Origin: Kudoa neothunni
Taxonomy: Eukaryota > Cnidaria
Direction: 5' to 3'
Assembly (NCBI GenBank): GCA_964304625.1
Contig: OZ199838.1
Span: forward strand, 2,852,001 to 2,916,000
DNA length: 64,000 nucleotides
In this document: piece by piece, positions 23,395-36,000 of the stretch
How the letters are laid out: every line of letters starts with the position of its first letter
Numbering within the stretch: the stretch's first letter is position 1
Position numbers and translations under genes: made by a program
Notes under the pieces: generated by a model
Told to the model about the DNA's origin: nothing
The model's database searches: none
What the model saw: the letters and a program-made list of their open reading frames with translations, nothing else

Positions 23395-23448
23395 GAATTA
23401 CATCTCAAAAATTGTTAGAAGGTATACTTTTTTTTCGTCATTAATGGG
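23395..23448. mobile_element. piggyBac-like right end
   Basis: Reads TCAAAAATTGTTAGAAGGTA ... CGTCATTAATGGG, followed by TTAA at 23449-23452. It aligns base for base over most of its length with the right end of the element at 45053-45898 (CAAAAATCGTTGGAAGGTGT ... TCATTAGAGGG). The TTAA next to GGG is the piggyBac target signature. No left end was found, so this is a fragment or a solo end. Confidence 0.5.
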
Positions 23449-25610
23449 TTAAATAATAATAATAATAATAATAGGAACCCCCAAACTTGCCTTTTGGGAC
23501 GAATACTCAATAAACAATCAAATTAAAAAAACATTGACTTTATAGAAAAGTAGATCTAACTTTTTAGGATTATTATATTTAATATTAAACGTAAACATTG
23601 AATCAGACATAGTTGGTAATATTAAATAAAAAAAATTTATCCAGGCATTTATTTTAATTAGTAATAGAATTATTTTGGTTATAATAATAATAATAATAAT
23701 AATAATATAATAATAAATTTTGTTTTCAATCCAGGAATAGTGGACAGGACGAAAGATACATGTTAATAAAATGTACATCGTCATATTTTGATGGTTTAAT
23801 TAGTATCACTCCGTAGAATGCACAATATTTCATAAATTAAAGCGAGAATTAATCTCTATCTTTCTAATTTGTGGTAAAAACATGGATTGATTTTACACAA
23901 TAACTCCGCGCCCTCTTAACAGACTTTTAGGGTAAAAATAATGCGTTAATTAAAAACAAGAAGCCCTTATATAGGTTTTAAAATAAATGATTAAATTAAA
24001 ACGGCTCATAATAAATTTATATTTAATCACTATTGATTTCTTAAAAATATTGATTTTCTCCATAATAACAAAATATGTTGGACGCCATTAGATCAGAAAT
24101 AGTTAAAAAGTAGTTATATAATCTAACTGTTAAATTTTTAATTTATCATGGGATTTGTTTTACTCAGCAAAGCCAATTCTCGAATGAATCGAGTATCATA
24201 TAAATGATTATCTCTCAGATGTTTATTGTAATGAGATTAGGATTCGAGTAGAGATTGTTGGTGACATTGAAGCTGCTTTATTGAATATTCAAACATCTAT
24301 CTGCCGGTAAAAAGCCAGAAACAAGTAATTTTGATTAAAATACGTTCATATTCACGCTATTTTATTCTTTCGCGTCAATAATTGGTGAAGTTAGTTACAC
24401 AGTTCTAGGATAATCACGCCTACCATTGAACATTAATATTGTAATATGTTATTAGATAGAAATCATTTGAAAGTAACATTTATTAGAACAAGAACTCGTT
24501 ATTCTATATAGTGAAATTTATTTATTACACACATTATGTGTCCAATCATATTGACTCAGTCGTAACTGTATCATTATTGGTAGGTGACAACCAATTCTTA
24601 ATCTGTTAAAAAGCCTTATTAGATAAGATCTATTCAAAATATGGCATTTAAATGCGTTTATATGACTTTCATTAAGAATTTTTTATTTTTACCGAAACTC
24701 TCACTAAATACAATGACTTAGGGGTAGTACGTAACTAAAATCATTGGACACGAGTCATAATCTCCTTTTTAAGAGAAAATTCATTACACACGACACAAAA
24801 AATTCACAAAAACCATTGATAATGTAAATTTTCTTAAATCAAATTGAAATAATACGTTATTAAGTTTATATTGTGTGAGTTAAATTTACTAGGTATTTAA
24901 TAAATTGGGTTTATTGCGATATTACGTACGACCCATAAGTTATTGTATATACATAATTGTGATAATTGAACAGTGATTTATACTCCTTTAAGAAATATCT
25001 GATTAAAGAATTTATAAATTAAGCAGACTCAAAAATTCATAGTACAACCAGATTTTATGGAAGTATGCTGCATTTATTAACACAGACTATCGAATATTAA
25101 GATAAATTGTTCTGGCTATAAATGGAGTTTTAGATAATAGAGAATCAGTTATAGAACATCTGAAAATATTATCTGTGGCATAGATATGCAATGGTGTCTT
25201 CCAACGAGTGTATACGTGCTTTATTTGAGCATTGTGCAAAACTATCATAAATAGAAATAATAAAAATAAATAGTAGAAGCCATTAAATTAATGAAAGTAC
25301 AAATACGAGTTGTAGCAGATCCAAAAGGTAATATATACACAGTTTGTGGGTAAGAGTTTCTGGAGTTCAAAATTGTCATTGCGTAAACGAAGATGCTGTT
25401 TAATATTTAAATTTACCAGGAAATTCTCTCAGCCTTTAAGTAGAACAGAATCCTAAACTTTAATCTGTTTTATAAGCTTTAATGATGTTATATAGATTGA
25501 ATCTGTGGGGTATAAGAACAAGATTTTATTAGCTAACACCTCGAACAATTTAAATATCTAATGCAGTCCCTTCACTGCATCGAACTGTAATTGCAGACAC
25601 ATCTCACCTT

Positions 25611-25647
<37 letters not shown>

Positions 25648-25876
25648 ATACATTATAAGCTCAGCAATCAATAAGGAGCAGATACACAAAATGTACATGA
25701 AAAGGCCTAATTGGAAACCTCATAAATCTTATTCCAATGAGGAGACACTCGTCGCAAATACTGGCGTTTTATAAGTTTTGGATTTTAATGGAGTGTAACA
25801 CTTTAAACTGCTTTACTGATAATGCATGATCCTTAAGTGATTGTGTTTGCCTTTTGTAACCGGGTATATTCGTCTT

Positions 25877-25969
25877 AATTAATTAATTAATCAATCAATC
25901 AATCAATCAATCAATTAATTAATTATTTGTTTATTTATTTGTGTATTTATAAATAAATAAATAAATAGG
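25877..25969. repeat. Compound tetranucleotide microsatellite
   Basis: AATT repeats pass into AATC repeats, back to AATT, then TTTA/AAAT repeats. Neutral low-complexity DNA. Confidence 0.9.
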
Positions 25970-27081
25970 ATCGATCGTCTAATGGAAATAGCATTTGGCT
26001 TATTACGCCTAATGTTAGGATCGATATATTGGTCGAAAAAATTAAAAAAATAGAGGAAAAACTTACATTTTATCATATTCCCAAAGAGCAAATATTGAGT
26101 AAAAATTTAGCTTTAAATAGATGCTAAGAAGCCAGTGGTTTTTGGTCTGCAGGAAATTTCACAGCATTTGTGTTATTAAAAAATATTTATTTATTACAAA
26201 TCCAGTCATCACAGGTTTAATTTAATCTATTTATTAATTTCACTCATAATTCGAGAGAATAAAAATAATGGATAAAACGGTCACATTTAATAACACATGC
26301 TGATTCAAAGTAATTATAAGTAAATTCACATCTTCCGACAACGAGAAATATGAGAGAGATGGAGAGGTTGGAAAAGGTATTAGTGTGATAATATTTTGAA
26401 TTTTTATTCACAAGGTAATATAAGAGATTATAAAATATTCTCATAATCCAGAATCTGGGATTAGGATTTGGTGAAAATTTTGATCATTTAGTTGTTTTGG
26501 GTTATTAACAGGGTGGTTGAGCTCTCGATGTATTTGATACGTTATAATTCGAAGCATCCACGATAAAAATAATTCTATTTAATGGGTAATACTGGTTGAA
26601 TACTTGAATTTTAGATAAACGAATAATTGTTGATGTTATCTGATAATTTATTTTGAAAAGGTGTAACCGCATTCGGATAATCTCATTAGTTGATAATTTT
26701 TCAATGGAAAATTAGATTGATTCTGTCGATAAAGTTGTAATGAAAGTGGAATCGAATAACAACTCAATTAAAAACAATTGCCTCACCACGCAGCTGCTTG
26801 TGGTCCAATAATCTGGTTATTGACCAAAAACAGCGAAATCTGTTAAATCTGAGATTAGTTACTTCAGTTTTTCGCGAAAGTTTTCAATGGATCACATGAT
26901 CGAATAGAGTATCAAATTAGACTCCACAGTCTATCCTTACACAAATAAGGTGTTATGCTTGATCGCTAATTTAATGTAAAGTCCCACCATCGAGTGGAGG
27001 GAATGGAAACGAAGCGCGCCATTAGTTAAATCTGAAATCGTTTCTGATTCGTTAATCACCGTTCCATTTAGTGAAAATTAA

Positions 27082-30000
27082 TTGGACAGCAATAAACCGA
27101 AGTTTTCTATCACCTCTGAAACTGTGATGGTTAGTTCGAATCAACAGAAACCCACCAAAAACCTACCCCTATTTTATGCCGCCAAAAATCCATTTACATA
27201 TGAAGACATGTTGACTTTTGAGTGGTTTGAATCGGATTTCACGGGAGATCGAATCTACTTTTTGGAACCAAAAAATGATTCCAATCAATCCCACAAAGAG
27301 ACAAATTCGAGTCGTCATTGCGTACCATCATCTAGTGGAGGGTTGATTTGGGTTTTCGATCGCCAGCAACAACAAAAAACAACACCAACAACAAATCAAT
27401 GACAATCTCAATACCTCCCTCCTCAATAGTCGTATCTTTGGTGGGTGTTGTTGATTTGGCGCTAATTATTATTTAGAAGTACCATGATGCGGACGGCAAA
27501 TTGCTTCAATCCAATCAACAAAAAGGAATACCTTCAAAAGCGGACTACAGTTCGCAAATAGCCTCCAACAACTATTCCGAGAAAAGCTCTACTGATTGGT
27601 ATTTTTTAATGGAATTTGAGGATAGGTTGGTATTGGTCGGTGTAGTAGTTGTTGATGTGTTGGCATCACGATCGACCATCGACCCAATATTGAAATTGCT
27701 TGTTGATTTCACTTATTCTCTGTCTGTGGATGGTGGTATCGTATTAAATTAACGATAATTATTTTAGCTCGGACTTGAAATACAACCAGCATGGAACTGA
27801 TTATAGCATGCCGCCCCAGAAAAATGCATCATTGAAAAATGTGGTGTTCGAATAATAGAGAAGGTTGGCGATGGAAAATACAGCAACCAATCCAAAAAAG
27901 TTTGCACCACACCAGTTGCCATGATATGATTTTGGTCTATTTGTAGCAGATTTAAAGAACGACTTTACACATTGACTGTTGATGAGATTGAGCATTATAA
28001 ACAAATCGCCACCGCACATCTGAAAGAGTTCACAGCTCTTTATGCTGTACCATTTGGAGAGCAAAGTAGTGCTTCCTCCTCGAAACAGTATATTTTTGCA
28101 TATTATCGGTTGATTGTGTTGAATTTTGTCAAATAAACTCGGTAGGATAACTCCAAAAAGTCGCAATAAACGCAAATCAATCACTATCCTCAGGTATCTA
28201 CATCTGAACATTTGCAGATTGGCTGATGTATTATTATTGCTGAACCGATTAACGTACTCATCCAGGTAACGACGTGTTCAATTGGTCGCCATACGAGTGT
28301 GTAAAAAAATTCGGTCTTCCTCTCCCACCTTCGATCTACAAAGCCACCCAATATGTGTCGATGAAAGCCACTCCACTGATGGACTTTTCAGACGATGTGG
28401 TCTCATGTCCAGGAAAAACAAATTGATCAAGTCCATCATCGATTGCCCAACGACATCAACAGCTTTCGGGAATACACCAACTACGATATTGCCGATATAG
28501 TGAAACATTATTTGGTGAGAATACCCGGGACTATTTTTACGAGAAAATTTGTCCACGTTTTCTCCATCCTACTCACCAACACGGGAATCAACGAATGTCT
28601 CAACAATGATGAAAATCAAAGCACAATAATCAGATCACACATTGATCTCGCAAGGGTAGCTATTATGAGTCTACCAGATGAGTATCGAGAGATACTGCAG
28701 GTTATACTTGAGATGCTTAAAACCGTATCAAACCATTTCCAACGAAAATGGAGTAATTTGATCGCGCGCGATTGTGAGATGTTTTGGTATTGTGTGTAGA
28801 TGACCGCCGAAAATTTAGCTACCTGTTTAACCCCATCAATTTTCCAATTAAATTTTGACAGGGCTACACTCACCAAACCATCAGATGGTAAAGCTACCGA
28901 AAGAAACCTACTAAATATCAACGTACCGAGCTTAGAGGTATCTTGATTCGGTTGTGGGTTGTTGAAACACTCGACCAATGGGGATTTTAATAATTGTCCC
29001 ATTGGCCAATTGTTGATTTTTAAAATTCTTATTATTACGATTGAGACTTCTCAATCCTTGCAGAGCCTGCGTATTTAAATTGGATAGCGAACATTTTTCC
29101 TACTATTTCGGTCTAATAACACCAAAGATGCGTTAACCCTCGAATTTAACTAAGTGACTAAACAAATATTTTTGACCTATTATGTCTAATTTTAATAATT
29201 TTGTATAAATTATCCAAAAATTAAATACTTGGACATCGCTATTTTAATCAAATAATCACTATTCGATCATCAGAAATGAAATAATAAATTATCTACTACA
29301 GTGGTGAGTAAATGCGACCCTTGAAGATATATGTGTTGCCCGCGTAGGGTTTAAGAGCGTTTAGGGTTTTAACAATCCGTTTTCTTAATTAATATAAATC
29401 AGCTTCTATTATCAATTGATACAGTATTTTAAACAAAGAACCACTAGAATAAATTTTCAAACTATCACATTTTTACATATTTTTGTGTGCGAAAGAATTA
29501 ACTTTGATATTGAAAAAATTATTTACAAAACCGAGAACCCATTTTAAAGCTGCAAACAATTTTAGAAATAACCGAAACCGACCAGTCTCAACCTCTAGAG
29601 TGTAGGTTAGAGGTCAGCAACTCGCATGCCGCATGTGGCTCAATAAGGTCATATGTGCTGCTCTTCATCTTGTGGGCATAATATAAACTACAATATGTAA
29701 GGTTAAATCACGAAGAGATTTTATAACTCGTAGTCGTTGAACTCATTACTACGTTCAAATTTTGAATTTTCATCGGACATAAATCATTTTTAATGAAAAC
29801 ATATGGATATTGAAATGAATGTATGGTGGTACTCCAATTTCAACAACTTGAACTAATTCTCTTAATTTCCAACTTAAAAGTTAAATATAGAAAGAAATAA
29901 TTCAGCAAAAACAATTAACTTATAAATAATTAAAATTCCTCATAGAAAATTGTCCTATGCATATTTAATAATTAACGAGTCACAATAACTCTAAATGTTC

Positions 30001-33000
30001 CCAATTTTATCTACGGTTTTAATTCCAAAATTTATTTTTTATCATTAATAAAAAAATTATTATTGAACTGAAACTATTTAATAATGAATTTTCCGAGTAT
30101 TTTACAAAGTACATCTGATTTGTTAATATGCGTAACTTCTTTTTAAACCTCTAAATTAGACTTTTTGAAGCGTTTATAATTTTTCCACCTTAAAAACTTC
30201 GTTGAGTCAACTTGTCTACATACTAAATAGTTATACATACATTTTCATTAAATTTTATCTATTCACAAGAATTCTCTTGTAATATTAAACGGTCTTTAGT
30301 ATTAATACAAAGAAAACCCCATGTAAATGTCGTTGAAATAATAAAATATAACGAATAAAAAATTATTATAATTTTTTCCTGGAAAGATTTTTATTCTACA
30401 GCAGAGATTCTCGGCTGGAGGTAAATTTAAAAAATGTGAATATTACATTGATACCTACATAAATAACTATTTTTATAAGTTCATGTTATTTAAATCATAT
30501 TTTAGAATTGACATATTTCCTAATAAATTTTAAGAAATATCAATTCTATTCGTTAGTGATATTTAAGTCACAACAAATTTGGTGTAATCTGAAATGTCAT
30601 AAATGGGATTAATTTTGATTAACTTTATTATATTCATATTTATAGCTTAGGCTTATTTTAAAGTATGATATGTCATGTTTAAAATAACAACTATAAAACA
30701 ATTCTATCAGAGTTTTTGTTTAAATATATCATATCTGTTTAATGAGTAATATTAACTTTTCTTAATTCAGATAAAATTAAAATTTTTTAAGTATAAAGCA
30801 TATAATTTCAATTATAACTTAACAATAGTATGCCGATCACATAATTTCTATATTTAAAAAAATCCATATATTATCTTATCAAATGAATTTATATACTAAC
30901 TTTTTTATTGTACCAAAAATGTTAGAAAACGTACCAATAGATATTTAAGTTCTCAAAGAAACGCTTAATCAACAATAGGAGTCTCCAAGCTTCTACAATG
31001 AGTCAGTGTGACCCGCACCCCCAAAAGTTATGCCCATCACTGATTTATTACAATTGCAACTGTTCGAAAAACAGTTTCTGTTTATGTTGAGGCATAAATG
31101 GACATTACACTTAATTTAAATATGTTAATATAACCTATTTTGAAGAATCAGTTGAAAGGTTCATATATATATTATCTTCAACTTGTTCAAAAATACCAGT
31201 TGTTTCAATATCATTGTTTATTTAATTTTTTGCGTTCACTGTCCAATTTAAGCGATTCCCAAGCCAGATTAAATTAGTTAACAGAATCAAGTTGTTATAG
31301 AAACAAAAAAATAAATTTAAAAAATTCCTTGTTTCGAAATACAATTAAGGTGTTTATTTTATTGCAGAAAAGTTCGTTTCATATCTTTACTATGTAAACG
31401 TTATTATTTATATGAAGGGCATGTTCAAGTGTGTGTAATATTCCTTTTTTTTTATTTTAAGTGAAAAATTTAAAAGTAAAACTCCGTCACTTTATTATTT
31501 TTAAAAGTACTATTATATTAAGAAATACTCATAGGGAAAAATGAAAGAAAATATTTTGTAAAGGATACTGATATAATAAACGCTGATTGGCCACCTCCAG
31601 GTATTCAAGGATTAAGACAACTTTTAAAATAATTATTTCAAATATTGTAAGGTTTATGTTTGACTTATGTGAATGTAGTTTAAAAGTATTTTTAATTTAG
31701 TACTGATATATATATACGTTTTGAAATTTTGTAGTCATGCTGAATCCTTTTATTTTTGAGTTATTATATACACTACCTAGCATCATCTCGATAACACGGT
31801 TGAATATTAATCGTCATAATATAGATTAATCTTTATTTCCAATTTTTTTTAATATTAATTAAATAATTTTTAAATTTGATCAATGTGCAAGGTTATCGTA
31901 AAGGTTAAATACTATAAAATAGCTAAATTATTTTTGCGTGTGCGTGCAAAATAAAAACAATAGCTGAATAAACGTATTCCATGTACCACTAAGGATTTTT
32001 TTACTCTGAAGTATTTTTGAATATTTTGTTTACTTTAAAAACGATTGAAAATTTCAATAATTTTTCTACCACATATATTAGTTATTTTACAGGAAATAAG
32101 TTTTTTGTAAAATAAATCGATTAGATTTTCATGTTTCATCAACAATACAAAAAAAATAATTAGCCAATTTTATACTTAATGTTGTACAGGAAAATTTAAA
32201 TTCGAATTTAGGCCGTTTGAGGACTGAATATTTTTCTAGCTTGCATTGATTAACTGTGTATTTATATACATGTATTTAGAGTGCTACCAAAAGCTGTGCT
32301 TTCCTTATAAAGAATGTGTATCACCTGTTCGCGGTAAGTCTACTTCCATTTTAGAATCTTTTGGCATGGTAAAATTAACTCTCAAATAATCTGTAATTTT
32401 TTAATCATCCTCCAATTTTTCATTTTACTATTCACTGCAGAAAATAAAATATCTAATAATATTCATAGTCGTAAAATTAATATAATATTAGGTTTTTATT
32501 AGTTTCGCATGATTAATTATACCGTTGGATTTATTTCTCAAGTTTTATTCTCATAGTCACTTTGATAGTATAGTTTATTAATTTTTATGTTAATCTATAA
32601 CACATTCTATGCTTTAAATCATGTCCATTAATAATTTTCAAATATAAGTTAGATAACCTTATTATTTTAACATTTCCGAAGTTTTAATAAGGTTGTTTTT
32701 ATAGACATCAAAAATTTATGAGACAATGATCCACGCATATTTAAAAATCAAATATATATTATTAATGGCTACTACTTACGCTCTTTCTGAATGTAGGTGT
32801 TTGTTGTTAACCTTTCTTATGCATTAATTAACTAATAGAAAATTATGAGTTTTTATATTGATTATGAGCTATCTATGGCATTATTTATGGTTGAATATTA
32901 ATGTGTGCAACCGTAAGTCCAATTATAATGTGTATTTTTTCCAATTTTATGCATATTAAATACTCTTAATTTTAACGAATAATATTTAAATTTTTAATAA

Positions 33001-36000
33001 TTATTATCTTAGTTTTCGTTTAAAATTGAAATTTATCTGTATTTTTGTAATAAATTATATTTTACGTTATCTAAGTATTTTTATTTTTAATAAACTGAGA
33101 AATTATTACAAGCGCATATAACTCAATTTTCAACGTTTAAACAAATTAATTTATTAACTTCAGTAAATATTTTCGGTACCTATTATTACGCTGTCTCTAG
33201 ATGTACGCTTTTTAAAAATTGTTGCTACAATGATTTTTTAATCAGTGCTTAATCTACTGTTATTGCTTAATTTTTAAATCTAATTAGAAAAAAATCCAAA
33301 AATACTCACGCACGCAATTAATAAACCTATTTTTCTAATTCAAACAGGATTTTTTTAAATACTAACGACTATATTGCATCTATATATGTTTTATCAACTG
33401 TCAAAATTTATTTAAAAAGAAGCTAAATTTATTATTAAGCTGATTTTATGACACTGATCTCAGACAATGTTCAATCTTTTCATATAACATTCAGTGCTGA
33501 AGTATTTATATGCTCAGTAATTTCGTATCAAGATTAATATTCCAATAATGTTATTATTCTATAGAATGAAATAATATATTATTGTTAGCGGATGTAGAAC
33601 ATTGTATTAGAAAGATTAAAGTGTGCCGCATTTATTCTGCCTAGCACTAATAGATATTTGTAACCCATTAGAATATCCATTAAACTGTATCTTATGTATT
33701 TTTCCCCATATAATTAAGCTTTTGATGTAGAAACCAACATTATTTAACTTTTGGAGTACAACCAATTAAAATTGAGACTATATTTAAGCGAATATTATCT
33801 ACCGTGCCATTAGAACTTAGAATCATATTAATCATTAACCTACGCTTCCACACATTTTCACGTAATAATTCAAAACGTTCTTCTCATATTAGATACCTTT
33901 TTATTATGAATTCATGTGGAACACCATACCCAAAAAGTTGTCTATAACCCAACTTGGATGTACACTGGATAACCCCCGGAACAACTATCTAATTTATATG
34001 TGTACTGCTTTAGCGACAGTCTACGAGGTATAGAAAATTCAAATTTTTGGTTTGTTATTAAAAATATTATTTATAATAGCAATATGTGTCCAAATTCCAA
34101 CAATGGGAAGTTGTTGGAATTTTTAATTGTATCCCTGTGTCGAAAATGGATCAAAATGATAATATCAGTGTAACAGTGTATCGCGGCTACGTTGATATTG
34201 ACGAATGTGCACGAAATGTTATGAATGAAATTCTACACAATATGTATTTTATTATCGTTGACGACATTGCAAGAAGTTGGCATCATTGGCGCGATATAAT
34301 CCAATTCTAAATTAAATGCTCGCGCGCGACATATTAATCTTTATATTAATAAAAACTAAACAGAAGTTTTTAATTAAATAACAAAATTCTAAATAAAGAA
34401 AAATATTACCTATTGGTTTACTATAATAAAGAAATGGGAATTTATTTTATGGATCAAACATTCTAAAAATATTTTTAATTAATTAATTCGAGAAAACATT
34501 CGTTTTTTATAATAGTATTTCATTCTTAGTTATTGTGATATTTAAACGTAAAATTAAATTTTTAAATATATTATAGGCAATTGGCGAGACATAATAAATA
34601 TTATTTAATTTGTAATTGAATCCTAATTTTCTATTCAATATTATTAGAATTAGATAAAATCTGCGATGATGTATTCCTTCGAAAGTGAGTTTTTAATCTT
34701 TAATTATTTAATACTCTTTTTCAGCAATCTCTTTTAAGCCTCCCGGTATCGCGCGAAAAAAAAGTACCAATGGTCTTTAATTTCTTTGTCATGCCATAAA
34801 CAATTTTTCGACCATTAATAAGGTGCTCTGCGTAGGAAATTAAATTAATTATGAAGCGTTAGTATGCTACAAAACAGTCTCATAATGCACCAATACCGGC
34901 TATTTAGAATTAAGGAAGAATTTAATGGTATAAAAATTAAAATTAAAAATATTTTGTCTGAAAACAAAGTAATTTGCTAAATGACAACTACTTTAAATGA
35001 AGAAATCATAAGTAAAATTGTTTCGAGCAGATTAAATAAAATAAAGGTGTTTTCGCTCTATTGATTAGTTTAACGTAATTTTTAAATTTTATGTTGTATA
35101 TAGTATATAAGAGGTAACGTTCAAATGAACTCTTGAAACTTGATTTATACATTATTTTTTGTCAGACATAATTTGATATTTGAAAACACTAGACTATATA
35201 TGCCGTGTTAGTTCTGTGATGTAACCCTTAATTTTCTCTGTATTTCTCTGTTGTAAAAAATTGTATCTTAAAAATTTAATAATATCAGAAGTGGGTTTTC
35301 ATAATTATAAAGTTATGTGAAACGACCGATAATCCCACGATTTTTAAATTACATTATTAATTCTCTTTAAAATAATTAAAAGTAAAAGTTTTTTAGAGGA
35401 ACATCTCACATCGTTCTAGTGACAAGCTTATAATAACGAATAGTAAATCCGAAAGTAAGATATGTTATTTTTGAATTAAGACTCGGTAATCCGCAGCGGA
35501 ATTCTATGATATGCTAAGAATCATCATTTACTCAATTAAATATTACATCTTAAATCTTCAATTATAAGAGGAAAATATATTTACTCTATATATATATATA
35601 TATATATATATATGTTTTCTTAAAAATCGAAACATGCTTTTGTTTGGAAAGACAAAAAAATTATTAAAATTAGCTAATAATAATTTTTTAAAATGTAATG
35701 TTTTTAAGCCGTTCTAAGTGTCTTAAATTTTTAGGAGAATTCCGAAATTTAGGGATTGTTTATATTTGTCTATACAAAACTAGGTTCAAATTAGTTGGAT
35801 TTAGGGTCCACGCGGACCTCACTACGGACAGGGAGGGTTAACCCTCCAACAGACTTGGGGTCTTTTAGACTCCAAAAGGATTTAAATTTGTTCATAGAAT
35901 ATTTATTAATTATTTGAGATGTTTAAAATTTCGTCTATTCTAATAAATAGATTCATAACAAATTTAATTTGGAGTATTGAATATATCTTATCAAACAAAA

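Larger units (their letters stand above)
22664..27081. other. Long AT-rich intergenic region
   Basis: No supportable gene. It holds a piggyBac-like end (23395-23448), AAT-repeat microsatellites (23452-23473, 23680-23716 and 25614-25643), a compound AATT/AATC/AAAT repeat (25877-25969), and a weak tRNA-like stretch just after it. The frame at 23518-23784 (-) is low-complexity isoleucine/tyrosine run-through of a microsatellite. Confidence 0.6.
28950..34079. other. Large AT-rich intron of the DLC-type gene
   Basis: About 5 kb between the last RhoGAP exon (donor after about 28940, LEGTATCTT context) and the first START exon (acceptor at 34079). Some linker exons could be hidden here. It holds two hAT-like ends (29608 and 31009-31042) and a lone Tc1-like end near 29304; the rest is AT-rich low complexity. 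Confidence 0.5.

Noticed and set aside
23518-23784. 88-codon minus-strand frame with an isoleucine run
   Set aside because: Translation of an AAT microsatellite plus AT-rich flanks.
25968-26040. tRNA-like sequence (TCGTCTAATGG A-box-like, GGATCGATA B-box-like)
   Set aside because: Acceptor and T stems do not pair and the D stem is poor; at most a decayed tRNA-derived sequence.
27801-28211. 136-codon minus-strand frame
   Set aside because: Antisense of DLC-type exons on the plus strand (pre-GAP region); the plus strand shows family motifs.
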